Assembly: GCA_905182985.1 (NCBI GenBank)
Contig: CAJJDN010000001.1
Location: forward strand, 500,157-564,156
DNA from: Paramecium sonneborni
Taxonomy: Eukaryota > Ciliophora > Oligohymenophorea > Peniculida > Parameciidae
Direction of reading: 5' to 3'
Length of the DNA stretch: 64,000 nucleotides
The notes below the pieces were generated by a model. It was not told the origin of the DNA. It searched no databases and saw nothing but the letters and a program-made list of their open reading frames with translations. Position 1 is the first letter of the stretch. Every line of letters starts with the position of its first letter. The position numbers were made by a program, and so were the translations under genes. This document shows, in pieces, positions 26,461 through 39,600 of this stretch.

Positions 26461-29400
26461 ATGCATTTTTTTGTTCATGAAGAAATAAACCTTCTTGAGG
26501 TATATAAGAATGATTAATATAATAAAAGGCAGCACAAGATGGGAAATTGGATTTTATAAATCAACAATTAGCTTCATTAAGTTCTAAACAGCTTTAAGAT
26601 GCATGCTAGAAATCTGATTATTATGGAAGAAATGCATTACATTATGTAAATAGCTGTTTTATAAAGGCTGCTTATAGAGGACATTATAAAGTGGTAGAGT
26701 ATTTTCTTGATTTACATTGTCTTGATTTAAATTCAAAGGATAAATAAGGTAAAATGTTAATAGCAATATTTTGAATAGGGAATTCAGCTCTTGTGTTAGT
26801 TTGTGTAAGAGGATATAATTAAGATATTGATGAATCAACTATTAAATAAAGAGAGAAGGAGTAGATAGCAGAGAGAAAATACTAAATTGCTAAATTACTA
26901 TTATAAAGAGGAGCCACTCTTAAGGAATATTTGAAAGATTACATAAATAATCCTTTACATTGGGCTTGTTTTTATGGTGATTTTAAATTAACATAGCTTT
27001 TGTTATTATATGATGCAAATTTAAGTAAGAATGATTCTAAAATAGTGATAAAGAAGAACGATAGAAAATAATTTCCTATAGATATAGCATTAATAAAAGA
27101 GAAAGATTAAGAGATTTAAAAAAAAGTTGTCAAATACTTAATAGTGAAATTCTTAGCTCATTTCTTGAAAAGTGAATAGCATATTCAGTAATTAAAAAAA
27201 TTAGATGAGAATATGGAAGAAAGTGAATTTGATTTAAATTAAGAAAATATAGAGAGAGATAGAGTTGATAGATAAAAGTATGAAACAGTAGGTTTGAACT
27301 ATTTATTTTGGGCAAGTCTTTTAGGTGATTTAGATTTAGTTATTCCATTATTAAAGCAATAATTCTCACCATTTGCTCCATCTTATAAAGGAAGAAATGC
27401 AGTTCATGCAGCAGCATATCATGGTCATGATAAATTGATAGAAATATTTTTTGAATCAGAACATTAAAATAAAAAATTGAATTTAAAGAAATTAGTAAAC
27501 ATTATGACAATTGAAAAGCCATAAACAGCTTTACATATAGCAGTAGAATAAGTATTAAACATTATATTGATTTGATTTTAGGGACATGAAAAGGTGGTGA
27601 GCTATTTAATTAAAATAGGTGCTGATCATCATTTATAAAATTTTAGAAATTAAACAGCATTTGCATCATCTAGATCCGCTGCCATTAAAGAACTAAGATA
27701 AAACTTATTAAAAACAGAAAAGAATTTAATTAGAAGTGGATATAAATATGTACTGGTTGGAACTAATGCAAGTGAAAATTTAGTTAAATAACAACTGGAT
27801 AATATTAAAAAGAAGGTAAAGATGGGTAAATTTAAAGCAGTGCCTATAAAATCTTATAATGATTTTTGTTTTTATTATATAATAAAGGTGTCAAACGAAT
27901 TAAAAAATTTAGTCGCAGATTAAGAGAAAATGATGATATATAATTTTAAAGAAGGAATAATTTGTTAATTTGATAGAACAAAAGCTGATATGTATGAGAA
28001 TTTTCATCATTATCATGATTAATAAATTATATTATCATTGCTTTGTGATGAATTTGATTTGGATTAATTTCTTCATGATAAAATATTATTAGATCATTTT
28101 CCATTACATGAAGATGAAGAAAAAATGTTAATTTATAATTAATGGAAAAAAGAAAAATGGGAATTACTTAAGGAACCATTATCATTTAAATAAAATAGAT
28201 GTAAAACACCAAGTGCAATAAAAGCATATTTTGGAGCAGAAGTTGGATTTTTTTTTGTATTTTTAAGTTTTTTTACAACTTGGTTATTTATTCCAGCTGT
28301 ACCTGGTATTATGTTAGGAGTTTATGTTTATGCAACAAATGAAATAAATTCATTATTTGTTCCAATATATACAATTGCATTGGCAGTTTGGGCAACTATT
28401 TTTTTTGAATTTTGGAAGAGAAAATAAAGTGAAACTATGTTTTAATTTGATATGCATGTTGAAACTGAAGAGAAATAATCAATTCCATCATTTAAAGGAT
28501 AATTTTGGATTGATGATGTTACTCATAAAATAGAAATATAATATTCTACTAGGGATAAATGGAAATATTATAAATCTGTTACCCCTTTAGTGCTTTTAGC
28601 AATAATATTAATAGCAGGAGAATAGATTGGTTATTATTATATTATAAAATTAAGAGAACGTTCTACTGAATTTACTATACTTTGTTCTATAGGTTTAGGT
28701 GTTTCTATCAAAATAACAAATGATATATTTAATTATTTCGCAAGATTATCACTTGAGTATGAAAATCATTAGTATTAAAATGAATTAGAAGATGTATATA
28801 TTATAAAAGTATTCTCATTTGCATTTCTTAATTCATTTGGTAGATTATTTTATAAATCTGTAATTGATCCTGATGCTGATGAATTAAATATAATGTCTAT
28901 TACTTTTACTATAGTTTGGGCTTTAATGCATTATCTGAGATTCACTATTGTTCCATTGATTTAATATTCTGTAAAGAAATATTTTTTGAATAAAGAATAT
29001 GAATTATTTTTAGAAGGTAAATGCAGAAAGATGTATACTTCTTAGATTGCTAGTATTTTAGATAATGAAACTTAAATTTAAACAAATAAAAGTTTTGATA
29101 GAAAAAGTAATGGTTATAAAAGGTTTCTCAGATCGGTTGAATTAAATAGAATAATGATGTCAACACCTAATCATGTTGATTAATTCACATATTTTGTAAT
29201 AAATTAGAATATTTTTAGATTCTTTAATTTTGTATGGTTACTATGTTCAGTGCCAGTTCATAATTAATACCTATTGCTATTTTAATATTTAATTTAATTA
29301 ATTTAGATGGTCTCTTATATGGTTTCATTACTTTTGTTAAAAGGCCTAGAGCTGAAGCAAAGAAATCTATTGGATTATGGAATAGTGTATTACTTATAGT

Positions 29401-29727
29401 TGGATACATAGGTACAATTATAAATTGTTTAACTATCTATTATGCTAATTAAGATTAATTAAATAATTTGATTGGGAAAGTTAATGAAATAGATTAATCA
29501 TCAGTAATTATATGTATAGACAATAGCAAGCTCTTAGAAATTTCTTACTTCTTATTGCTGCTGAACATATTGTTATTGGACTCAAATTTATTATTGAAAC
29601 TGTTATTCCAGATGAACCTGGATGGGTTACTAAAGTCTTGAAAAGATAAGAATATTTATTAGAATAAATGATGAAGAACGTCGTTGTTGTTGATGAATCT
29701 TAAAGTGAAAAATTAAAAGATGAATGA
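26461..29727 (+). CDS. Ankyrin-repeat anoctamin (TMEM16) fusion protein
   Basis: The protein has 1037 residues and six introns (29, 21, 30, 30, 20 and 23 nt), exact codon count. Residues 1-330 hold ankyrin repeats: GRNALHYAAYRGHYKVVEYF, NPLHWACFYGDFKLTQLLL, GRNAVHAAAYHGHDKLIEIF and QTALHIAVEQGHEKVVSYL. The C-terminal 600 residues are an anoctamin domain with many membrane helices: AIKAYFGAEVGFFFVFLSFF, FITFVKRPRAEAKKSIGLWN, SLEYENHQYQNELEDVYI, FLNSFGRLFYKSV and ETVIPDEPGW. Anoctamins are Ca2+-activated chloride channels or lipid scramblases; the Ca2+-binding acidic helix residues need an alignment. The ankyrin part suggests membrane-cytoskeleton tethering. The start was set at 26461 because an intron there removes an in-frame TGA. 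Confidence 0.9.
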
Positions 29728-29780
29728 TGATGTTTATAATATTTTAATTAAATATTTATATATTTAATAAAATAATTTTT

Positions 29781-31524
29781 ATGCAAAACAATCAATAATA
29801 ACAACCAAAAAATCTCAATTCAAATAAAATCAATAAATCTCCTATTATAGATAATAGATCATCCAGAAATTTGTATGAATAATCAACTGAAAAATCTTCA
29901 ATAAACAAGTCATTTAATGAAAAAAAAAAATCAATCCCTAAAGCAAAAGATATTTTAGAACTCTTCTACAAAAGATAAAATTCTTAAGACTAATTATTTA
30001 ACAGAACTTCAAGTCCAAAATCTTCGCATGAAAATACTTCTATTAATAAATCTTAACGATCCATTTCTCCTCATATGCTTTATTAAATGCCTTAAGAGAT
30101 TAAGAAAATTTAATAATAAATTAATCACAGACTTGATTAATAAAAATAATAACAAAATAACAAATTCAAAGGTAATTTAAAATAAAAGACAGAAGTATCA
30201 AAATCACATAAAAATGAATCAACCAGTTCCACTATTAATGATTCTGATGAATAAATATCAAATTTTATTAATTAAGAAGAAATTGTATTCACAATTATGG
30301 CAGTAATTAGTAGAAAAAAAAAAGTTATTAATTAATGTCAAAATTATTTAAATCGAATTTCTCATTTCATAATAGAAGAAAAAGATAAAACCACTTTACA
30401 AATTCTCTCCAAATAAATACATCTAGAGAGAATAGGCATCTTAGTAATTTTGTATAAAGCCTTATCTGATACATTTGAAGAAGATTAATAGAATTTAAAA
30501 AACCTTTTATTTTACATACACAACAGTATGATTTTACATCTTGATTTAATTAACTAATCAAATTCTATTTCATAATCTCAAAGAGCATTAATATAAGCCA
30601 GATTAAATAAAGTTAAACCATAAAAAAACTATTAAAATGTAGATATAAATTCAATCCGTAAGAACAGTAATGTTGTTTATTCACTTTTAATATTATTGTA
30701 TATATTTGAAATAAATTACTTTAGTATCGAGAATTCAAATGATAATAAACTTAATTCACTAGAGAAAAATCTAACAAATATCGATCGACTTACTTTACAT
30801 CAAGGTACTGAATTTATTAAGCAAGAATTTTAAAAAATTGTATAATTAAATTAATAATGTAGGTGGTCCATATTCAATAGTTAAAATTAACGATGGATTC
30901 ATAAGATTTTTAATTTGACTATGAAGAAGTTATAGATTGTTAATAGATACCTTATTTATCTAAGACAAATAAATATACTTTAGTCATAGATTTAGATGAA
31001 ACATTGGTTCATTATTAAGAAGTAAAAATTGATTGTTTATATAGTTAGTAGATGAGGGTTAATTTTTAGTTAGACCTTATGCAATTTAGTTTTTGAAAGA
31101 TATGTCTAAATATTATGAGATTGTTATATTTACAGCTGCACAATAAGATTATGCAGATTTCATTTTAGATCTTATTGATGAAGATAAAGTTATTTCCCAT
31201 AGATTATACAGATAGCACACAACTTTTTTTAAGAATACATATGTAAAAGATATTTAGAAGATTGGAAGAGATATTAAGAAAACTATAATAATAGATAACT
31301 TGGCTGAAAATTTCTAATTTTAACCAGAGAATGGAATACAAATATAAAGTTGGTATAATGATACAGAGGATTAAGCTTTATTATTATTGTCTCCATTATT
31401 AATTTTAATTGTTTAAAAGAAAATTTCTGATGTAAGAGAAGCTTTAAGGAAATTTAGAGATCAAATGTAAAAAAATATAGAGGCTGGTATATCTGATCCT
31501 CATTTACATTTAAATTTAGATTGA
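29781..31524 (+). CDS. FCP1/SCP-family HAD phosphatase with long disordered N-terminus
   Basis: The protein has 565 residues and two 23-nt introns. The N-terminal 220 residues are Ser/Asn/Gln/Lys-rich and probably disordered. Residues 220-380 are helical and unassigned. The C-terminal 190 residues are a CTD-phosphatase-like HAD domain: nucleophile motif VIDLDETLVHYQE, FLVRPYAIQFLKDMSKYYE, IVIFTAAQQDYADFILD, then a Lys-containing segment TYVKDIQKIGRD and TIIIDNLAENF as the metal-binding motif. Enzymes of this class (SCP, Dullard, Tim50-like) remove phosphate from Ser in RNA polymerase II tails, lipins or SMADs. The natural substrate here is unknown. A second, shorter member is at 47701. Confidence 0.85.
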
Positions 31525-31596
31525 AAGTTAAATTATCACAATTTTTGATTATTTAAAATTTATATTTTCCATATCATTTTATATTATTATACTTTT

Positions 31597-33583
31597 TCAT
31601 AATTTTTTGTTTTCTGAATCTGCTAATTTAGACAAAGTCTCAACAGCTAATTATATTGAATTATCTCTTTGCATATAGGATCTTGTTGATACTAAAATAA
31701 TTAGAAATTATTATATTACCTTCTCCATTGGCCACTTTATATTCAAATAATGTAAAGTTTTATATAGAATTTCTTTAATCTATCTAAATTTCTTCCTAAT
31801 GTATAGTACAATAATTTCCAAATAAAAAGGCTCCTTCTACATCTTAAATAGGTTAAAGAAATTCTGGACCACCATAATTAAAATTTCTTTTAATATGCGA
31901 AAGTACAAATTATTCAAGAGGTTATTTTTATAACTAATTCTTTTTAATTGTACCATCTGCCCAATCAAAAACATAAACTTCTCTACTTTCTTTCCAATTT
32001 TTTTTTAAAAACTCTCCTGAAATCAATAATTCACTATGAGCACCATATGGTACTGAAAATACAGGACTTGAAAGCATATTTTTTTAATATCTATCTTCAT
32101 TCTTATTTGAGAATTGTAACATGAATCCATTTCCTAAGAATTTTTCTTATTGAAATGAGAATACTTAAGTCAAATGTTATTATTATTGAACATTATATCC
32201 CATTCTACCATCTAATAATTATTCTATTCCTCCATATAAAAGTAGACATTTATTATATTTTTAATGTTTTATTATTGTACAACTACCATCATATCTTCTT
32301 TCAACTTTTTAATTAATTTTATTCCATTATCCATTCTTAAATACATAACCAACATCAAATATTGTATCAACAATTATTCCTGATTATTTATCTGTTGTTC
32401 TTTTTTATCCACAAAATATATAAACATTACTACAGTATTATATTCAATATAATACTTATTATAACAGCCTCCTAAATAATTATATCCCTCATTTGGTAAA
32501 TTAGGAAGATATTCAACAGTTGCATTATTATCTTTTGAAAAAGGATCTTTAGGAAACCTAATTCTTACAAACACATTGGTTGGTACAAGATTTGATACTC
32601 TTCCTCCAATTACATAAATAACATTCTCCTTTTCTAAACTTTATTCTTTTGCATATAATTAATATTCAAATTAAAAATGTTTCTCTGGTGTTGTTTTTAA
32701 TTCATAATCTGCCCATATTCCTAAATGTGGATAATATACAATTAACTAAATTAAATATCTATTACATACCACACTTCCAGCATTCTTTCCATCCTTCTAA
32801 AGCTTTTTTAAACCAAATACAAATTAAGTTTCTAAAGACTTAACTCCTAATTCAATTAAATTTTGGGATTCTCTGAATGTATCTTTTAATTAATTATTTT
32901 TTGCTTAATAAAGTTACTTTATTGCATTTATTTATTATCCGTTCTACTTACCTTAATATATTTTTTATGTTATAAGTTCTTATATTTTTGATATAGTATA
33001 ATTTAATTATTCATATATTTCTTTTTATCTTGGATTTAGATTTTTTGTATTAAAATTATTGTTTTGAACTGATACTCTTACAATAGGATAAGCTCCAGGA
33101 ATTTTAACTCTTGTTTATTTATCTTATTTTAATATTGCAAAATAATTAGCTTTTCCATTTATAAGTTTGTAAATTATTTTGTCATTCAAAAACTTTTGAC
33201 CACTCTATTCAAGTTTTTATTTTTAAGCCAATATATTATATAAAGTAAAGTCTAGACCAAAGTCTGCAAAATATACATATTATTTACACCCTGGACAACT
33301 AAAATTATTCTAATCACTAATAAATCAATATTTTTTGAGTTTACTTCAGTTTTGTTTCAAAGAATTCAAGCCATTACTCTAATTCAAATATACATTTGAT
33401 ATTTGCTACATTTTGATGTCTAATTGGTGTCTTTACAGGTATCCTTGAAAATGTACATTGTAAGTTTAGCTCTGCTTCTTAACCCAACTTTTAGGTAACA
33501 AAGAATTCAACATAATAAGCTACATTTTTTTGGAAAACATGCTATCTGTACTCTGCTACATTCTTATAAATGTGTTAATCCAT
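31597..33583 (-). CDS. Degenerate SP-RING (MIZ) domain fused to a kelch-like propeller
   Basis: The protein has 626 residues and introns of 28, 24, 28 and 26 nt. Residues 30-110 align with the SP-RING of PIAS/Siz SUMO ligases: LNLQCTFSRIPVKTPIRHQN, then ANIKCIFELEQWLEFF, FSCPGCKQYVYFADFGLDF and TLYNIL. The family pattern PxRGxxCxHxxCFD reads PIRHQNVANIKCIFE here, so one zinc Cys is Val and the His is Asn, while the downstream C-x2-C is kept. After about 110 helical residues the C-terminal half resembles kelch repeats: VIYVIGGRVSN, YLPNLPNEGYNYLGG, CLLLYGGIEQ and REVYVFDWADG. A SUMO-ligase role is doubtful; adaptor use of the propeller is my inference. Confidence 0.7.
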
Positions 33584-34751
33584 GATTCTATTACTTTAAG
33601 AAATTATTTACAAATATAAATTTAATGTTAACAAATATACTTCTATAAATGGGTAGAATATCATATCTAAAAATTAAATCAAACTCAATTTTTATATTAA
33701 TTATACTACATTTTTATACAAATTACTATTACAGAAAGTAAAAAAACTAAAATATTTGCTACACAATTCAAACTATCAAATAAAAAAATATATTTTTTAA
33801 TTAAATTGAAAATTGTTCAAAATTTTCAAGATCATTTTTTTAATCTATTTTCACAAATCTTTCTTTTCTCAAACATCTAATTATAATTTCATTTGTTGAT
33901 ATATTTTTTTCAAAAATATATTTATATTTAATAATATAATTTTATTGTATTAAAATTTAAAAAAAAAAAAGAGGAAAGATAGTTTGAAAAGGAAAAAGTA
34001 ATTATTTTTTATTTAAATAAGTGCTTGAAAAGTTACTTTAAGATTCTATAATGAATTCTTAATAAAATAGTGGATGGAAAATTTTATTAAATTTTATTGG
34101 AATATATTTTAAAGTAAAAAAATACACAGAATAAGAAAATATGATAAAGGAGATTTTTTTTTAAAATATTTCAAGGATGTTACATAGATTTTTTAAAAGG
34201 ATAATCTAACTAAAAGATTTTATATGTATAAAATTATTTAGAGTTGGAAATAAATACTTCGAAAAAAGTGAAGAAAAATAAAATATAATGGTAATATAAT
34301 AGATTGTGAGAATTAAAATAGAATGTGCAATCAAATCCATAATTATTTTTTGTTAAGACCAGCTAACAAGTTGATAGTACAATAAGGGAAAATTTTTATA
34401 GGGTATAGTTCTATCTAGATAATAAATGAGCTACATTTTTATATGTAAGCCTCTTTAATAGAAATATGAATATTTAGACTTCTTTTTGGAATTCATACAA
34501 TTAACGCTATAAAATTAGCAAATTAAGTTGAAGTAGCTAAAATATATTTATCTGTCAATTAACATAATATTGTTGAATCTCTAAACATTATATTATAACG
34601 ATTATTCAATCTAGTATCTACTATATTTAATCAATGCTGTTTATGTCTTGAAATGCTTATTAATTTTATTAACTGGGATATAAATTTATAAAATATAATG
34701 TAAAAACAATTATTATAAGTTATATTACATATATAAAATTATTTATTATTT
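33584..34751. other. Intergenic stretch, no gene seen
   Basis: About 1.17 kb between two divergent genes, very AT-rich with several A/T homopolymers. No coherent exon was found in any frame. Confidence 0.5.
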
Positions 34752-35466
34752 ATGAAAGTTAATAAAAATTTATAAGATGCAATCCTAAATTTAAATTCTT
34801 TGAGTATTCCAAGAACTGAAATAGTTATTGGAAGAATTTTCAGCAAACCAGGATAATTATATAAAGATTTATTTACAGAAGATGAAATTAAGAAATTTCA
34901 AAATAATCTAAATATTTCTGAATAACAGTTAGCAAATATTGTAAATGCATTTACATTTGTTCTTATGCATGTTGTTGCAGAAAGAAATTTAAGTTAAGTT
35001 GAAGAAATATTAGCATAAAATGGAATGGTATCATAATATTTTAAATATATAAATTTAGTCAAAAGATCATATTGAAGTGTTTAGATAATAATGGATCTAA
35101 TATGGAAATGAATATTCAATTAGAATAAGAGAAAAACCAATTGCAGTATAAGATGTATTACATTCTTTTAATTGGAAAATCAGTTTATAAGTAGATGAAT
35201 CAAGATTACCATAAAAGAGTATCAATAATAATGTATGAATTACAGATGTAGCAAATTTTATGAATGTTGATGGTAAAATTGAAGATGCAAATGATTTATA
35301 TTCATATGATGCTAGAAATCCAGCAACTACATTTGTATTTGAAACTAAACCTTCTGGAGAGACTAATAAAGTTGATAAATTTAGTATTAAATTTTAGAAG
35401 TCTTAAATTTAAGATCTATTTGAATAATTAGAAAGCGTTTAAGAAAGTTTAGATAAATTAATTTGA
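34752..35466 (+). CDS. COMM-domain protein
   Basis: The protein has 218 residues and introns of 31 and 27 nt; the second removes an in-frame TGA. The N-terminal helical domain (residues 1-110) includes LFTEDEIKKFQNNLNISEQQ and AFTFVLMHVVAERNL. The C-terminal COMM domain begins with the typical Trp strand, HSFNWKISLQVDESRLPQ, continues TTFVFETKPSG and KFSIKFQKSQIQDLFEQLES, and ends in a Leu-rich helix VQESLDKLI. COMMD proteins form a heteromeric ring in the Commander complex, which recycles membrane cargo from endosomes together with retriever. I infer that role here; which of the ten COMMD types it represents is not clear. Confidence 0.8.
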
Positions 35467-35616
35467 TAATATAATAATCATAATGAAAAATTTAAAATTT
35501 ATGATAAATATTTATCTAAAAAGGAAGAATCTTAATAAAAAGAAGATTGCTATATATTAATTAGAAATATAATATTTTACAGAAAATAGATTTTTATGGT
35601 ATATTTATTATATGTT

Positions 35617-36312
35617 TCATAATTTCCATGCCATTTTCATTAATAAAACAAAGTGCTCATCATTATCTACAGAAGCTGATACAGCAGCATAATAATCAAG
35701 CCATTCTTAATAAGTTAATTGTCCATTCTTATCAATATCTCCAAAATTGACTAAGAATTCATCCAGAACTTGATTTTCTGTCATTTAACCATTCTTAACC
35801 TTTGGATGTAACTTTGTATTATATACTCCTCTTTTATAATTGATAAATTGATTACCTTACATCATCAATAGTGATCTTTCCATCTCCTGTTTTATCAAAC
35901 TTTTTGAATGCTTAATCTACAATAGCCTTTCTAGTTGGATTAAGTTATCCCTAATTTTATGTTTATTTCTCTTACTCTTATAGATACTAAGAATTCATCG
36001 AAATCAATTGTTCCACTTCTATCTCTATCCATTGCTGCGAATAAGATCTTATTTTATTTGATTATCTATATCTACATCAACTTCATTCCATGATAGCTAA
36101 ACTCCATTTTCAGCCAATCCTACTTTCAATTCATTCTTATCTAATTTTCTATTTCCATCATATGAATCCAAACATCTAAAACATATTCCCAAACTTCTAA
36201 TTGTTTTTGTACCTCTTGCATTCAAAGCATCTCTTACTCTCTTTAATACTATATATATAATAATCTATATATTTTTACAGATATTTGCAGCTTCTTATTA
36301 TTATCTATTCAT
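35617..36312 (-). CDS. Calcyphosin-like EF-hand protein
   Basis: The protein has 195 residues and introns of 30, 28, 25 and 25 nt. It matches calcyphosin (CAPS/CAPSL) along its length: LNARGTKTIRSLGICFRCLD; EF loops DSYDGNRKLDKNEL, DRDRSGTIDFDEF, DKTGDGKITIDDV and DIDKNGQLTYQEW; the linker RGVYNTKLHPKVKNGQ; and the ending DYYAAVSASVDNDE with MKMAWKL. In animals CAPSL-type proteins are found with motile cilia, which fits a ciliate. Loops 2 and 3 look fully competent for Ca2+; loop 1 has Tyr at position 3. It probably acts as a soluble Ca2+ sensor in the cytosol or cilium. It is convergent with the COMM gene. Confidence 0.9.
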
Positions 36313-36362
36313 TAAAATAATTTCTTAATTAAATTATACTATTTTATAAATATATTTATTTA

Positions 36363-36569
36363 TCAATCTAAATTTTATATGTGTTTATTATTTTCACTCT
36401 TTAAATATTTTCTCATTTCCTCTTTCTTATATTTCTTATCCTTTTTCATTGCAGTTACTAAACCGTGAATCTATTCTCTGACTTTCTCAGATAATCTTGA
36501 TTAATAAGATCTATGTGATTTTTATCCTTAATTATTCTTGTAAGTTTTTGCACCTGCTAATTTATTCAT
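36363..36569 (-). CDS. Small basic protein, 68 residues, unknown
   Basis: A single exon from MNKLAGAKTYKNNQGQKSHR to TGA, exactly 69 codons. Strongly basic, with a predicted helix RLSEKVREQIHGLVTAMKKD followed by KKYKKEEMRKYLKSENN. No cysteines, signal peptide or membrane segment. Function not recognised; size and charge would suit a nucleic-acid-binding or ribosome-associated factor, but this is speculation. It lies 50 bp upstream of the calcyphosin-like start on the same strand. Confidence 0.55.
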
Positions 36570-36671
36570 TCAATTTGTTTTATTTCATTCTTCACATTTC
36601 TAAAAACTATTTTTATATTCAAAATAATTCTTTAATAATTAATAGTATAAAAAAAATATAAATAATTAATT

Positions 36672-39600
36672 TCAAGTCTTATATTATTAGTATGTATTTT
36701 TTCTATATTATTATTATCTTTTAAATTTTTCGATGATTCTATCCTTATTATATTGTGGATAATATTAATTTAAATTACAAGCCTATTCAAATGTATTATG
36801 AAATTATTCTTCATTTAATGGACTACTCTCATGATATTATTTATATGTATCAGTTTTCATCTTAAAATCATGTTTTTAAGTTGTATCATGTTTAGTATCC
36901 TCTCGAATTTTTTAACTCTCTGTCCTTATTGAAATTGTATATCTTTAACTTCTTGATCTACTCTACATTGATAATTATTTCGAAGTATATGAAGCTTCCT
37001 TTAAATTATTATTTGCTTTCTCAGTCTCATTCATCTCACTTACAGATGGTATAGCTTATAAAGGATTCTTTAATGATTTTGTATTTGCATAACTAGTACC
37101 AATTAAGGATTTCTTTTTTCTCTCTTAAGCAACATACAAACTATCTTCTACTCCTCCTTTTTAAAAAAGTTATTTCTCTTCCTAATATAACAAAGGTGGA
37201 GATCCATTTGGTACTGGAGGTATACCAATACTACTTTAAGGAATATTACCACTACTTGATTAACTACTTGATTTATGTTAATATTATTATTATTAATAAT
37301 GTTATTATTATTATTGTTATTATTACTATCTTTATCCAATAGAATGATTAGAATATTTATCTGAATCTTATTATTTGGATATCTTTCTTTTTGGATATTC
37401 CTTTAAAAATACATTAAAAGAACTTTATGATAATTAAGAGCTTGGCAATTATTAAACTTTAACAGGTATACCACTTATTTTATCAATTTAAGAGTCATTT
37501 GATTTATATCCAGACATTGATTTTTAAAATTTAGATTCCTCATCTGAATGAACACTAATAGAATTCAAAGATCTTGATCTCTTTCTAAATCTCACATTTT
37601 TTGATTGCTGATTTTATAATTATTATAACTATTATAATTATTATTATTATTATTATTATTATTGTTAAGATCTATGTGTATTATGAGTATGTTCTTAATA
37701 TCTAATTTCTTAAGTCATTTTAGTTTAATGAGTTCTTTCAAGTTAACTAGGATTATGTTCTTCTTCCTCAGATGAGAATGAAAAATTATTTTCTTAAAAT
37801 AATGAGACAGCATCTTCAAATAATCTTTATCCAAACTTAGCATTGGTAGTTCTTCTACAATTTCTTTTAAATAGACATCTTTTGTTTGGCTGAGAGAATA
37901 AATGTTTAGCTAATAACATTTTTTTATTTAAGATTAAATGTAATCTATGACATTAATCTATATCATGATCAGTTTCTCCACATCCTAAACATTTGATACC
38001 TAAATCTAATTTCTAGTGTTAAAATGTCCATTAATCAATAATCATTCTATAGGTTTACTATTTTATTTAATATATTACATAATCACCTGGATGGGATTGA
38101 AGTATATCTAAGAACATTTACTTAGACAAGTAAGCAAATGAACAAGCTGTATCAGTCTTTATACTATAGGCATGAGCACTATTCTTAAAAAATGGACCAT
38201 GTCCAAATACTTCTCCCTACTTCAATTTCCCTATATAAAGTTTTCTATCTTGAAGATCTACAAACATTTCAGCCTCTCCACTTACTAATTAATATAATGC
38301 TATTCCATCATGAGTTCCATTTTCAATTACATATGAATTTGGTGCCACCCTATATTCTTGAACATTCTTTGTCAAATCCAAAAGACATTCTTAACTAAAA
38401 TATCTATAAAATATATGAATGCTAGTAATAAATTAACCATATAAACAAATTTAAATTTCTTCTTTTAAATTTGGACTCAAACAATTTATTATTTTATTTT
38501 CATCCACTATTCGAAACTTCTCTTCTTATGTCCATAAATTCTATAAATATTGTCTCACTCTAAATTATAATGACTACTCAAAATTCTTTCTTTACATATA
38601 TCTATTTATTATCGCCATGTTTTCATTTATTTTCTCATCAAACTTATTCATCTCAGCAATAATCATACCAATTGTATTTATTGAATATGCAAATACAACA
38701 CTTGCAATAAACATTGTACATACACAAAATAAAGCTTCTTCAGGATTAGCTGGAGTCAAATCTCCATATCCAACAGTTGTCATTGTCATAACAGACCAAT
38801 ATATTGAGTAACTATAAAGAGAGAACCAAGAATCTTCTACTATTCCTGCCTTTTAAATCCAATTATTTTAGTTCTTTTATCCTACAACATACCATAGACA
38901 TCCAAATACATGTGCATATAAAAACACTGTTCCTATTACACTCAAAAATCGATATCCAATTACAAATCTTGGATTACTTAATAATCTCCCTTCTAATGAA
39001 TGATATACTCTATTTAAAGCATTAGATCTTAAAAATGATAAACAATTCACAATTTTAATTATTGTATTATCTGTATCAAATGATTAAATTAATATTATGT
39101 TAATCAATATTGGAAGTATTGAAAACAAATCAACAAAAAAGTATTTCTTTAAATATCTTTTAGCTACTCTCTATTATTTTGTTACAACTTCCCCATTCTC
39201 ATAATACCCTGTTCTAAATCCTAATACAATATCTAATGAATAAAATATAAACATTAAGATTAGAATGTTTTAAGAATTTTCTTTTTCAGAAATAAAAAAC
39301 CAATTCAAAACATTCTAGTTAAAACATATTTAAATTGATAACTAGAATAAAGATGCTAAAGTCAAAAAAAACTTTAGTAATTCCCAAAAAAATAAAAAAT
39401 TTCCCTTAGGATCAATAGTTTCATTTTTTAACTTCTAAAATATTTTTTATATTTTGCAAACACTAAAATAAGTTTTGAGTGCAATAAATGCTTTCATACT
39501 CTCAATTTTTTTTAATACCTTTTTCTATTTAGAATTCTCATGATTTTTTATGAAACTCATGTTATTATATTTCTCATTAGAATGGCTAATATCAGAACTT

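Noticed and set aside
35220..35260. In-frame TGA in the COMM-domain gene as a pseudogene sign
   Set aside because: A 27-nt intron starting at GTATCAATAATAATG removes it and gives an exact frame.
37148..37339. Poly-Asn ORF on the minus strand
   Set aside because: The frame that continues into coherent channel tail sequence reads the repeat as TAA, hence poly-Gln.
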